Shown one piece after another: positions 26,301 to 33,883 of a stretch of 64,000 bases of DNA. Origin of the DNA: Achromobacter sp. MYb9. GTDB lineage: Bacteria; Pseudomonadota; Gammaproteobacteria; Burkholderiales; Burkholderiaceae_B. How positions within the stretch are numbered: position 1 is the first letter of the stretch; every line of letters starts with the position of its first letter. Made by a program: the position numbers and the translations under genes. The stretch is from assembly GCF_002975275.1 (NCBI RefSeq), contig NZ_PCOQ01000029.1:1-64000 (forward strand). Reading direction: 5' to 3'. Below the pieces are notes generated by a model that saw only the letters and a program-made list of their open reading frames with translations, searched no databases and had not been told where the DNA came from.

Positions 26301-26901
26301 CGTCCAGGAAGTCTTCGCCAAAGGCATTCAGCGCGCGGGTGCGCGCCTGGCTGGCGCGGCGGTCCAGCATGTGGACCGCCATCGGGCCGAACAGGGCGAA
26401 CAGCGCCGCGGCCAGGAAGACCAGCGCGGTGGGCACGTCCCAGAACGCGATCACGGCAAAGATGGCAAAGGGCGCGGCCGCCGCGATGGCGACTTGCGGC
26501 AGGTACTGGCCGAAGAACGTCTGCAGCTGTTCGACGCCGTCCACCACCGTCAGCATGACGCCGCCCGTGCGTTGGTTGGCGAACCAGGCCGGTCCCAGGG
26601 CAACGATGCGGTCGTAGAGTTTGCCGCGCAGCGTCTGTTGAATCGCGGCCGATGTGCGGTTGGCCTGCACCGTGCGCCAGTGGTCGAACCCGGCGCGCAG
26701 CAGCACCATCGCGCCCACGCACAAGGCGGGCGCGATCCAGTCCTGCCAGGGCGCGCCGTCGAACACGCGCGCCAGCAATTGGCCCAGGAACACGTAGCGG
26801 GCGATGCCGGCCGCCAGCGCCAGCAGGCCCAGGAAGATCCCGCCGGCCATGCTGGCGCGCAGGCCCGCGGTCAGTTGCCACAATCGAGAGTCGAAATACA
26901 T
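23281..26901 (-). CDS. fused double ABC exporter (CydD/CydC-like halves in one chain)
   Basis: 1206 residues from the ATG at 26901 (YFDSRLWQLTAGLRASMAG), which has GGAG 7 bases upstream. Two complete exporter halves lie in tandem: membrane domain 1, ATPase 1 (Walker A GPSGAGKST about 374, signature LSGGQRQRVAIARAL, ILILDEALSS about 499), a linker at about 590-640, membrane domain 2, ATPase 2 (GASGAGKST about 992, LSGGQRQRISIARAF, LILDEATSHLD about 1115). The first half resembles CydD (GVEQLQTFFGQYLPQV), the second CydC, the heterodimer that exports cysteine/glutathione for cytochrome assembly; here both are one polypeptide. The substrate is not proven. It is divergent from a LysR gene whose start codon overlaps an operator. 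Confidence 0.88.
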   Translation of the reverse strand: MYFDSRLWQLTAGLRASMAGGIFLGLLALAAGIARYVFLGQLLARVFDGAPWQDWIAPALCVGAMVLLRAGFDHWRTVQANRTSAAIQQTLRGKLYDRIVALGPAWFANQRTGGVMLTVVDGVEQLQTFFGQYLPQVAIAAAAPFAIFAVIAFWDVPTALVFLAAALFALFGPMAVHMLDRRASQARTRALNAFGEDFLDAVQGLPTLKSYGQGKAWGQRLAARARSLSDNTFWVLSVSLLTRGISDLGVALGAALALTLGAWRVAAGDMSVEALLIVLMAGTEIFRPLRDLRSVLHRGMLGQSAAVSIHALMDAKPLTPVPDTGAASAAPARLAPTIEFDDVAFSYTPERPAHQGLAFRIAAGERVGIVGPSGAGKSTIVRLLLREGVPQSGSIRVGGHDVNTLDTQTLLSHIALVSQDITLFHGTIDDNLRLGRPDATHEQVRAAARAANIDDFIMALPDGYATRIGERGLQLSGGQRQRVAIARALLRDAPILILDEALSSVDTENEALIQQALDRLMAGRTTLILAHRLASVIGADRSLVLDQGRVVEAGPHAELMAQRGLYYRLMHEQAAAHLNPSAGLPSAAGNPISAAQPADAPDANLDDKQGPALRSLDEDAEHVGWRATLGTLLSVVRPWRGTLAATILLGVARVAAFIGVGVFSALIVAAIRDGRETSGLIVGLLIAAPLAALFHWLESWLAHAMAYQLLADMRVKLYDKLERLAPAYLLQRRSGDLVALATQDVEMVEYFYAHTIAPAIVSVLVPLSVLGFLGVYSWPVALALLPFLAYALVSPVRGRRHIDALGDKARHALGEMSAHTTDTIQGLADLTAFQATGRRRDQFLKVADHYRIRRLDILRDLSRQTAWFEVAMGLGGLAVAVVGALQVSAGTLSASMLPLLVLVALATFLPVSEISQVSRQLADTIAATRRLHVVANEPEPVTDGPLAPPVATHGLSLAFEHVSFAYPGKQEDTLKDLSFKAPAGATVAVVGASGAGKSTVASLLLRFWDPRQGVVRLDGVDVRQLQLDGLRERVALVTQDTYLFNDTLEGNIRLARPEATPDDLARALDQAALTDFVRALPEGLATPVGERGVQLSGGQRQRISIARAFLKNAPVLILDEATSHLDTLSEMQVRGALDTLMRHRTTLVIAHRLSTIRDADLILVLDRGTLAEAGTHDQLLRKQGAYARLASHQGGYAVNSATSLPT

Positions 26902-26971
26902 ATCAATGCTCCATCCAGAGCCTGCATGGTCACTGATCCGATGCGCGCGCGAAAGCGATAGTTTTTCAATC

Positions 26972-26996
26972 ATGGGTTGAGATAAACTCAACTCAT
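26972..26996. promoter_or_regulatory. LysR-type operator overlapping the regulator start codon
   Basis: ATGGGTTGAG and CTCAACTCAT flank ATAAA and match in 9 of 10 paired positions, with a perfect core GTTGAG/CTCAAC. The right arm includes the ATG of the LysR gene at 26995. Binding here would block the regulator gene itself and touch the promoter of the divergent ABC exporter. Confidence 0.7.
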
Positions 26997-27984
26997 GGCC
27001 GACCTTCCCACCCACACGCCGCCGCTCGCTGCCTTGCGCGCCTTTGAAGCCGTTGCCCGGCTGGGCAGCCTGAGCCGCGCCGCCGCGGAACTGCACGTCA
27101 CCAAGAGCGCCGTCAGCCACCAGTTGCGCGCGTTGGAAACCGACTTGGGCGTGCCGTTGCTGCGGCGCGGGGGCACCGTGCGCCGCGCCGAAACCACCGA
27201 AGCGGGCGCCGATTTGCTGGCTTCCGTACAACAGGCCTTGACCCTTCTGGATACCGCCTGCCGCCACGCGCGGGCCACGGCGCGTGACCGCCGGCGCTAT
27301 ACGCTGAACGTATCGGCCAATCCGTCGCTGGCCGCCTTGTGGCTGGCGCCGCGCATCGGCCGCTTCATCGCGCTGCACCCCGACATCGGCGTCCAGGTTT
27401 ACCTGCACGCCAGCCAGGACCCCGCCTGGAAGACGCAAGACATCGACCTGGCGTTCCTGCACGTGCGGGCCCAGGGGCCGCATCTGGCCGAACCGGGCGA
27501 CATACCGCTCATGACCGAAACCGTCGTGCCGGTATGCAGCCCCGCGCTGATCGCCGAAGCCGACCGCAACGATCCCCGCGTCTTCCTGCGCCATCGCTGG
27601 CTGGAAGAGAAGCACATCGACAGCCCCGAAACTGATTGGCGCACGTGGAGCCAACGGCTGGGCCTGGCCGATTCCGACCGGCAGGCCCCGATGGTGTTGA
27701 GCGGGCTGAGCACCATCGTCGCGGCCGCCGCCGCCGGGGTCGGCATCGCGCTGGGCCGCGCGCCGCTGATCGACGAAGATCTGGCCAATGGCCGGTTGGT
27801 GCCGCTGATGCCCCAGCTGCGCATGCCCGGCTCATGGGGCTACGTGATGCGCTTGCAAGCCAACCGGCCGATGGACGCCTCGCTGCCGGCGCTGGTGGAA
27901 TTCCTGGCCGAAGAAGGGCGCAGCATGGGCGTGTGGCAGGACGTGACGCCCCTGACTGCCGATCCGATATCGAGGGTGCCGTGA
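26995..27984 (+). CDS. LysR-family transcriptional regulator (GcvA-like branch)
   Basis: 329 residues. N-terminal HTH: PPLAALRAFEAVARLGSLSRAAAELHVTKSAVSHQLRALE, a form typical of the GcvA/AmpR-like branch, then a periplasmic-binding-fold effector domain with SANPSLAALWLAPRIGRF and VAAAAAGVGIALGRAPL. It is divergent from the fused ABC exporter, whose expression it probably controls through the dyad at 26972-26996. No leader is possible upstream of its ATG because the operator covers it. It overlaps the downstream small gene by GTGA. Confidence 0.92.
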   Translation: MADLPTHTPPLAALRAFEAVARLGSLSRAAAELHVTKSAVSHQLRALETDLGVPLLRRGGTVRRAETTEAGADLLASVQQALTLLDTACRHARATARDRRRYTLNVSANPSLAALWLAPRIGRFIALHPDIGVQVYLHASQDPAWKTQDIDLAFLHVRAQGPHLAEPGDIPLMTETVVPVCSPALIAEADRNDPRVFLRHRWLEEKHIDSPETDWRTWSQRLGLADSDRQAPMVLSGLSTIVAAAAAGVGIALGRAPLIDEDLANGRLVPLMPQLRMPGSWGYVMRLQANRPMDASLPALVEFLAEEGRSMGVWQDVTPLTADPISRVP

Positions 27985-28508
27985 ACAGAATGTCGTGCCA
28001 CACGAGCCTGGGCCGCGCCGTATCGCTGTTTTGCCTGCTGGGGCTGGCGGGCGCCGCGTGGGCGCAGACGCCGAGCCAGGACCCGGGTCTGACCCTGGCG
28101 GACGCCTTGGCCGACTGGGACGCCCATGGCCGCGCGGCAGGGCTGGCGCGGCCGGATACGCCGTGCCAGGATTTTCTGCTGGCGATGGGGCAAAAGCCTG
28201 ATTACGTCGAGTACCTGGGCTGCGAGCGTGGAGACGACATGCAGATGAAGCCCTTGACCGCCAGCTACCGCGTAAGTGGCGCGGCGGCGGCGCGCATGGA
28301 GGCCCATCTGCACAAGGTATTCGGCATGCCGCCGCTGGCGTTCGTCTGTTGCGGATGGGGCTCACCCCCGTATTCCACGCGCTACCCGTCGGACGGTCCC
28401 ACGGTGATGGTTGGCATGGGCGTCGAGACGCCCAGCTATGTCCGGGAGCAATGGCAGAAGATCCCGTACTTCAACATCACCGTCGCCGTATTCCGCGAGC
28501 TGCCGTAG
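27981..28508 (+). CDS. uncharacterised exported cysteine-containing protein
   Basis: 175 residues from a GTG that overlaps the LysR stop (GTGA), with GAGG 5 bases upstream; an ATG three codons later is possible. A signal peptide (hydrophobic VSLFCLLGLAGAAWAQ, cleavage near residue 30) is followed by a compact periplasmic domain with paired cysteines (TPCQDFL, YLGCERGDDMQ, FVCCGWGSPP) that could form disulfides. FLLAMGQKPDYVEYLGCE recalls the DUF4952-type family of small exported proteins, a low-confidence match. Coupled to the LysR gene, but a regulatory link is not evident. Confidence 0.7.
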   Translation: MNRMSCHTSLGRAVSLFCLLGLAGAAWAQTPSQDPGLTLADALADWDAHGRAAGLARPDTPCQDFLLAMGQKPDYVEYLGCERGDDMQMKPLTASYRVSGAAAARMEAHLHKVFGMPPLAFVCCGWGSPPYSTRYPSDGPTVMVGMGVETPSYVREQWQKIPYFNITVAVFRELP

Positions 28509-28540
28509 GATCCGTGTCGCGCGGGGAGGGCGGCTGCGCC

Positions 28541-29317
28541 CTATACGGCCAGTTCCATGCTGCGCGTGACTTCTTCCTGCACGCGTTCCCAGATGGACCG
28601 CTTCAGTTCCACGAAGCGCGGCGACAACTGCACGTCGGCGCTGCGCGGGTGCGGCAGGTCGTTGTGGATGTCTTGCACGATCCGGCCGGGTTTGGAGCCC
28701 ATCACCGCCATGCGGGTGGACAGCGTCAGCGCCTCGTCGATCGAATGCGTGATGAAGACAATCGTCTTGCCGCTTTGCTCATAGATGGACAGCAGCTGGT
28801 CCTGAAGTACCTGCCGCGTCATCGCGTCCAGCGCCGCGAACGGCTCGTCGAACAGCATCACGTCCGGGTCGTTGGCCAGCACCCGCGCAATCGATACGCG
28901 TTGCTTCATGCCGCCGGATAGCGCGTGCGGATATTTGTCGGCCGCCGCTTTCAACCCCACCATTTCGATGTACTTGCGGGCAATGGGCGCGCGTTCCTGC
29001 TTGGACAGGCCGCGCATCTTCAGGCCGAATTCCACGTTTTCCTGCACGGTGCGCCACGGAAACAGCGCGTACTGCTGGAACACCATGCCGCAGGCGGCGG
29101 TCACGTCGGTGACAAGACGGCCGTTGATGGCGACGGTGCCGGTGTTGGGCGTGATGAAGCCCGCCATCAGGTTCAGCAAAGTGGACTTGCCGCAGCCGGA
29201 CGCGCCCAGCAGCACCAGGAATTCGCCCCGCTTGACCTCCAGGTCGACGCTGTCCAGAACCGGCACGTCGCCATAGGATTTCGAGACGCCTTTCAGCTGG
29301 ATCATCGTGTCGTTCAT
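28541..29317 (-). CDS. ABC transporter ATPase, nitrate/sulfonate/taurine type
   Basis: 258 residues from the ATG whose last bases overlap the stop of the permease gene (ATGA). Walker A LLGASGCGKST, Q-loop VFQQYALFPW, signature ALSGGMKQRVSIARVL, Walker B VMLFDEPFAALD and H-loop FITHSIDEAL are typical of SsuB/TauB-like subunits. Two slightly longer ATG starts exist upstream but lie deeper in the permease frame. Third gene of a receptor-permease-ATPase operon on the minus strand. Confidence 0.92.
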   Translation of the reverse strand: MNDTMIQLKGVSKSYGDVPVLDSVDLEVKRGEFLVLLGASGCGKSTLLNLMAGFITPNTGTVAINGRLVTDVTAACGMVFQQYALFPWRTVQENVEFGLKMRGLSKQERAPIARKYIEMVGLKAAADKYPHALSGGMKQRVSIARVLANDPDVMLFDEPFAALDAMTRQVLQDQLLSIYEQSGKTIVFITHSIDEALTLSTRMAVMGSKPGRIVQDIHNDLPHPRSADVQLSPRFVELKRSIWERVQEEVTRSMELAV

Positions 29318-30084
29318 CGTTGCCATGCCAGCACCCATCGTTCAAGAAGCCGCAAACACAGATCGGTCACCAGCACGGTGAAGCTGATCAGCACCATGCC
29401 AAGCACCACGGTGTCGGTCTGGAAAAACTCCTTGCCGTTCATGATCATGAACCCAAGGCCTTCCTTGGACGCCACCAGTTCCGCTGAAATCACACAGGTC
29501 CAGGACAGGCCCAGGATGATCTTCATGCCCGACAGAATCTGCGGCAGGCAGCCCGGAAACAGCACTTCGCGCATCACCTGCCAGCGGTTGGCGCCCAGGT
29601 TGCGTGCCGCCCGCACCAGCACCGGGTCGATGCTGCGCGACGCTTCCATCACGTATAGCAGCGCCGGCACGAACGACCCCATGAACACGATGCTGTATTT
29701 CTGCGTTTCGGTGATGCCGAACCACAGCAGCGACAGCGGGATCCAGCTCATGGAAGGCAACGGCCGCAGGAACGAGATGATGGGGTCGAACACCGCGCGC
29801 GCCACTTTTGAGGTGCCCAGCAAGATGCCCAGCGGAATGGCGACGATGACCGCGGCCAGAAAACCCACCATCACGCGTCGGGTCGAGGCCAGCACGTTGT
29901 AGAACAGGGTGCCCTGGTCGGATAGCGACAAGGCCCGCGCCAGGACCTGGGACGGCGCGGGCAGGAAAATGGGATCGACCGCGCCGGCGCGGCACAAGCC
30001 TTCCCACAGCAACAGGAAACCAAGAAGCGAAAGCGCGCTGACCCAGATCAGCCGAGTTTCCCTTGAAGACGAACGCGAGGACAT
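29314..30084 (-). CDS. ABC transporter permease, nitrate/sulfonate/taurine type
   Basis: 256 residues, six expected membrane helices. The coupling segment EASRSIDPVLVRAARNLGANRWQVMREVLFPGCLP-type EAA loop (about residues 140-170) is characteristic of SsuC/TauC. It begins 15 bases after the receptor gene and overlaps the ATPase gene. It forms the inner-membrane channel of the importer. Confidence 0.92.
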   Translation of the reverse strand: MSSRSSSRETRLIWVSALSLLGFLLLWEGLCRAGAVDPIFLPAPSQVLARALSLSDQGTLFYNVLASTRRVMVGFLAAVIVAIPLGILLGTSKVARAVFDPIISFLRPLPSMSWIPLSLLWFGITETQKYSIVFMGSFVPALLYVMEASRSIDPVLVRAARNLGANRWQVMREVLFPGCLPQILSGMKIILGLSWTCVISAELVASKEGLGFMIMNGKEFFQTDTVVLGMVLISFTVLVTDLCLRLLERWVLAWQR

Positions 30085-30099
30085 AGGCGAACGTCCCGC

Positions 30100-31098
30100 T
30101 TACAGGTACGAGGCCTGGACCCAGTCCTTGACCTGGGGCGCCTTGTCGATCTGCTTGAGCGTCACCAGCATCTCGGCCAGTTGCTGCATGCCGGCGACGA
30201 AATTGCCCGGGTCCACCATCAGGCCCCTCTGGTCGGCGGCGGAATACCACTGCGTCTGCTTGATGACGGCCAGTTGGTCATCCTTCGACAGGCCGGTCAG
30301 TTCCAGCAGTACGCCGGCGGCCTCTTCGGGTTGCGCGGTGAGCATGGCGTTGGCCTGGAAGACGGCGTGCAGGAATTTCTTCACGGCCTCCGGGTTTTCG
30401 CGCCCCAGCTTGGCATGCGTCAGCAACACGTCCGGCCCGGGCGTGATGGCGTACTGCTTGTAGAGCGAGAACGCAGTGTCGTCCAACAGCACGTGGGTGC
30501 CCGGCACGGCCTTGATGCGGTCGAACGCCGGCGTCCAGGCCACGGCCGCGTCAATCTGCTTGCCCTGATAGGCGGACAGCAGGTTGGTGGCGGGAAGATT
30601 GATGATGGAGACGTCGCGATCGGGGTTCAGCCCCGCCTGGCGCAGCACATCCAACAGCAGCACATGGGCGCTGGACGCGTAGGTCACGCCGATCTTCTTG
30701 CCCTTCAGATCCGCCACGGACTTCACGTCATCGCGCACCAGCACGCCTTCGGCACGACCGAAGTTGTTGGGCGTGGCGATCACCTGGAACTGGCGCGCGC
30801 CCGCGGCCATCAGCGCCAGCGAAGAGACGACGCCGGTGCCGGCCAAATCGATGTTGCCGGCCATCACGGCGCTCATGCGGTCCGACGACGTGGCGAAGCT
30901 CTGCCACTTGATGTCCAGGCCCTGCTTGGCGAACAGGCCCGTCTTCAAGGCGATGTAGGCCGAATAGTGGCCCAGCCAGGCCGACCCGCCATAGGTGTAC
31001 GAGGCGTTGGCGGCGCGGCCGACCATGGGAAAGCCCAGGGCGCTGGCGCCCGCCAAAGCTGCGGTGCGCACCAGCATGGCGCGGCGAGTCATGTTCAT
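30100..31098 (-). CDS. ABC transporter periplasmic receptor, SsuA/TauA/NMT1-like
   Basis: 332 residues with a TRRAMLVRTAALAGASALGF leader that resembles a Tat signal (paired Arg, weakly hydrophobic core, cleavage near GRAA). The mature chain has the NMT1/SsuA-like fold (GLFAKQGLDIKWQSF, MAGNIDLAGTGVVSSLALM, DLKGKKIGVTYASSAHVLL). The likely ligand is a small anionic or zwitterionic nitrogen/sulfur compound. First gene of the importer operon, divergent from the flavoprotein/ETF operon that may metabolise the imported compound. Confidence 0.9.
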   Translation of the reverse strand: MNMTRRAMLVRTAALAGASALGFPMVGRAANASYTYGGSAWLGHYSAYIALKTGLFAKQGLDIKWQSFATSSDRMSAVMAGNIDLAGTGVVSSLALMAAGARQFQVIATPNNFGRAEGVLVRDDVKSVADLKGKKIGVTYASSAHVLLLDVLRQAGLNPDRDVSIINLPATNLLSAYQGKQIDAAVAWTPAFDRIKAVPGTHVLLDDTAFSLYKQYAITPGPDVLLTHAKLGRENPEAVKKFLHAVFQANAMLTAQPEEAAGVLLELTGLSKDDQLAVIKQTQWYSAADQRGLMVDPGNFVAGMQQLAEMLVTLKQIDKAPQVKDWVQASYL

Positions 31099-31362
31099 AT
31101 TTTTCCCCTACTGAATGTAGTTTGACCGATAGATATCATGTCGCCGGCACGCTGGGGCGCGGCAGGGCAGACTGTCACCCGGTAGCTGCGCGGCGGCGTG
31201 AATATAAGGAGCGGCGATGGTCAAAATTCGTCGTGCTTAAGCAATCCGCCAGGGCGGGCGGCATTTCATCGGCGGCTTTATTAAGTATTCGCGCTGCTTA
31301 TATTGCGGCGGCAGGGAAAGGGCGGGTTCACACTCGCGCCACTTGTCCTTGGAGCCTTGTCC
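31099..31362. other. divergent promoter region between importer and flavoprotein operons
   Basis: 264 bp without a convincing gene. It contains a seven-codon ORF at about 31217-31240 (ATG-GTC-AAA-ATT-CGT-CGT-GCT-TAA) with a good AAGGAG ribosome site, which could be a leader peptide for the flavoprotein operon, and AT-rich patches near 31130 and 31280 suited to promoters. Confidence 0.4.
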
Positions 31363-32550
31363 GTGAAAAGTTTTGACGTGATCGTGATTGGTGCCGGCGT
31401 GATCGGCAGCTCGGTAGCCTTCCATCTGGCCGAGCTGGGCGCAAAGAATGTGCTGGTGCTGGACCGGGCGACGATTGGCGCCGGCACGACGTCGCAATCG
31501 TCCGGCATTCTGCGCACCCATTATTCGGTGCGCGAGAACGTGGAGTTGGCCCAGCGGTCCTGGAACGTGTTCAACAATTTCGCCAGCTACGTGGGCGATG
31601 ACGAGGCCTCTTGCGGCCTGGTCAAGTGCGGTTATCTGATCAGCGCGGCCGACAACGACAAGCTGGAGCCGTTGCGTGGCGCCCTTGCGCAGCAGCGCGC
31701 GCAGGGCATCGCGCTGGAACTGCTGACCGCCGCCCAGGCGCGTGAATTGCTGCCCATCGCTTCGTTCGACGACGCGGCGCTGATCGGCTTTGAGCCCGAG
31801 GCCGGCTTTGCCGACGCGTATCTGGTAGCCACCAGCTTTGCGCGCGGGGCGCGCCGCCGTGGCGTCACCATCCGCGAAAACGTCGACGTTCTTGGCCTGC
31901 GGGTCGAGGGCGGCCAGGTGGTGGGGGTGTCCACCTCGGAAGGCGACTACGCCAGTCCGCTGGTGATCAGCACGCAAAACATCTGGACGTCCGAGCTGGC
32001 TGCCTGGACCGGGGTGTCCATGCCCGTCGTGCCGGAACGCCACGCGGTGCTGGCGCTGGAATGCGCGGCCGCGCCCTACACCTATTCGATGCCGGTCTAC
32101 AAGGACCTGGCGTCCCCCGGCATGCTGTATTGCCGCAGCTACGGCGGCAACCAGATGCTGGTCAGCGAGGGCATCGTGGGCGAGGCGCTGCAAAAGAGCG
32201 ACGCCGAACAGGGCGACATCCCGCTGGACTACGTGGCGGAAGTCGGCGAGCAGGTGGCGGCGCGTTTCCCGGCCTATGAGACCGCCGGGCTGGCGTCGTC
32301 CTGGACCGGCGTGTACGACGTGACGCCGGACTGGAATCCCGTCTTGGGCCGCGTGCCTGGGGTGGCGGGCTTGATCGTGGGCTTCGGGTTTTCGGGCCAT
32401 GGCTTCAAGTTGTCGCCCACCGTGGGCCGCGTGCTGGCGCAAGAGGCGTTGGGCCTGGCGACCGACGTGTCGCTCAAGCCTTACGACATCGGCCGTTTCG
32501 AAAGCGGTGCGTTGCTGACCGGGAAGTACGGCCTTGGCGCCGTCTCCTGA
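31363..32550 (+). CDS. FAD-dependent amine/amino-acid dehydrogenase (DAO family) using ETF
   Basis: 395 residues from the GTG at 31363, chosen because GGAG lies 8 bases upstream; earlier in-frame starts lack a ribosome site. Dinucleotide fold FDVIVIGAGVIGSSVAFHLAELG, then the second FAD contact TSQSSGILRTHY and the C-terminal YDVTPDWNPVLGRVPGV plus GFGFSGHGFKLSP, the pattern of sarcosine/dimethylglycine/glycine oxidase-type enzymes. The operon continues with HutD and both ETF subunits, so electrons probably go through the ETF to the quinone pool rather than to oxygen. Substrate: probably an N-methyl or secondary amino acid delivered by the divergent importer (inference). Confidence 0.87.
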   Translation: MKSFDVIVIGAGVIGSSVAFHLAELGAKNVLVLDRATIGAGTTSQSSGILRTHYSVRENVELAQRSWNVFNNFASYVGDDEASCGLVKCGYLISAADNDKLEPLRGALAQQRAQGIALELLTAAQARELLPIASFDDAALIGFEPEAGFADAYLVATSFARGARRRGVTIRENVDVLGLRVEGGQVVGVSTSEGDYASPLVISTQNIWTSELAAWTGVSMPVVPERHAVLALECAAAPYTYSMPVYKDLASPGMLYCRSYGGNQMLVSEGIVGEALQKSDAEQGDIPLDYVAEVGEQVAARFPAYETAGLASSWTGVYDVTPDWNPVLGRVPGVAGLIVGFGFSGHGFKLSPTVGRVLAQEALGLATDVSLKPYDIGRFESGALLTGKYGLGAVS

Positions 32551-33067
32551 ACGCGTGCGCATCGCGCAGGCGGACTGGTCGGGCTTGCCGCCCGAGCCGT
32601 GGAAGAACGGCGCGGGCGTCACCCGGACGCTGGCCGTGGATACGCAGCCGGTGCCGCGGTGGCGCGTCAGCATCGCGGATATCGATCGCGACGGCCCGTA
32701 TTCCCGGTTCCCCGGACATGACCGCGTATCGGTCGTGCTGTCGGGGCAAGGCGTGACGCTGCAAGGCGACGGCAAGGAGATCCGCTTGCTGCCCGGCGTG
32801 CCGACGGCCTTTGCCGGCGACGTCGCGTTCCAGTCCCGCTTGCAGGACGGCCCCGTGCGGGTCTTGAACCTGTTCGTGCTGCGTGGCGCGGCCCAGGCCG
32901 CCGTGTCGGGTTTCGGTGGGGGGCCATCCGCGTCGCCCGTCTTGGTCGCCGGCTCGCTGGCGCGAGACGCCGGCCGGGCGCAGGCGTTCGGCTTCACCGT
33001 CGAGGCCGGCGACGGGCCGGATGCGGTGCAACTGGACTTGCGCGTGGCCGCCCCGCATGCCGCCTGA
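32534..33067 (+). CDS. HutD/Ves-family protein
   Basis: 177 residues if the TTG at 32534 is used (17-bp overlap with the flavoprotein gene); a GTG at 32555 is the alternative. The double-cupin HutD/Ves pattern is clear: PPEPWKNGAGVTRTLAVD, WRVSIADIDRDGPYSRFPGHDRVSVVLSG and FAGDVAFQSRLQDGPVRVLNLFVLR. HutD proteins accompany histidine-utilisation operons and are thought to limit pathway flux; the catalytic role, if any, is not established. Its position between a flavoprotein and ETF, near hutG, suggests histidine-like or formamide-releasing catabolism. Confidence 0.85.
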   Translation: MAPSPERVRIAQADWSGLPPEPWKNGAGVTRTLAVDTQPVPRWRVSIADIDRDGPYSRFPGHDRVSVVLSGQGVTLQGDGKEIRLLPGVPTAFAGDVAFQSRLQDGPVRVLNLFVLRGAAQAAVSGFGGGPSASPVLVAGSLARDAGRAQAFGFTVEAGDGPDAVQLDLRVAAPHAA

Positions 33068-33133
33068 CTGTTCCTGCCCCGCGTGCCGCTGGCACGGAGG
33101 CAGCCCAAGAATCCTTAATCCAGGAGTGTTCGC

Positions 33134-33883
33134 ATGAAGGTACTAACCGCGGTCAAGCGCGTGGTGGACTACAACGTCAAGGTGCGCGTCAAGGCCGACC
33201 AGAGTGATGTGGACATCGGCAACGTCAAGATGTCGATGAACCCGTTCGATGAAATCGCCGTCGAAGCGGCCGTGCGCTTGAAAGAGCAGGGGGCGGCAGC
33301 GGAGGTGGTTGCCGTGACTTGCGGCGCGGCGGCGTCGCAGGAAACGCTGCGCACCGCCTTGGCGATTGGCGCCGACCGCGGCGTGCTGGTGCAGACCGAC
33401 GCCTCGTTGCAGCCGCTGGCCGTGGCCAAGCTGCTGTGCGCCGTCGTGCAGCGGGAGCAGCCCGCGCTGGTGATCCTGGGCAAGCAGGCGATCGACGATG
33501 ACGCCTGCCAGACCGGGCAAATGCTGGCGGCGCTGCTGGGGTGGCCGCAAGCCACCAACGCCAGCGCGATCGGTATCGACGGCGGCATGGCGCGCGTGAC
33601 CCGGGAGGTGGACGGCGGCCTGGAAGTGCTGGAATTGGTGCTTCCCGCCATCATCACCGCCGACCTTCGCCTGAACGAGCCGCGCTATGTCACGTTGCCC
33701 AACATCATGAAAGCCAAGAAAAAGCCCGTGGACGTCCTGACGCCCGAAGCGCTGGGCGTGGACCCGGGGTCGCGCCTGGAAACGTTGCGCGTGGAAGAAC
33801 CCGCCGCACGGGCGCCTGGCATCAAGGTGGCGGATGTGGCGGCGTTGATCGACAAACTCAAAAACGAAGCGAAGGTGATCTGA
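33134..33883 (+). CDS. etfB: electron transfer flavoprotein subunit beta
   Basis: 249 residues, ATG with CAGGAG upstream. Classic Etf[60 protein letters not shown] with the AMP-binding region, and [21 protein letters not shown] with the recognition-loop lysines. It carries AMP and forms the heterodimer with EtfA encoded next. In this operon it is presumably the dedicated electron acceptor of the DAO-type flavoprotein; housekeeping etfBA may exist elsewhere. Confidence 0.96.
   Translation: MKVLTAVKRVVDYNVKVRVKADQSDVDIGNVKMSMNPFDEIAVEAAVRLKEQGAAAEVVAVTCGAAASQETLRTALAIGADRGVLVQTDASLQPLAVAKLLCAVVQREQPALVILGKQAIDDDACQTGQMLAALLGWPQATNASAIGIDGGMARVTREVDGGLEVLELVLPAIITADLRLNEPRYVTLPNIMKAKKKPVDVLTPEALGVDPGSRLETLRVEEPAARAPGIKVADVAALIDKLKNEAKVI

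Noticed and set aside
26902-27654. N-terminal extension of the fused ABC exporter frame through the LysR gene
   Set aside because: It is antisense to the LysR gene and lacks a domain; the ATG at 26901 has a good ribosome site and natural N-terminus.
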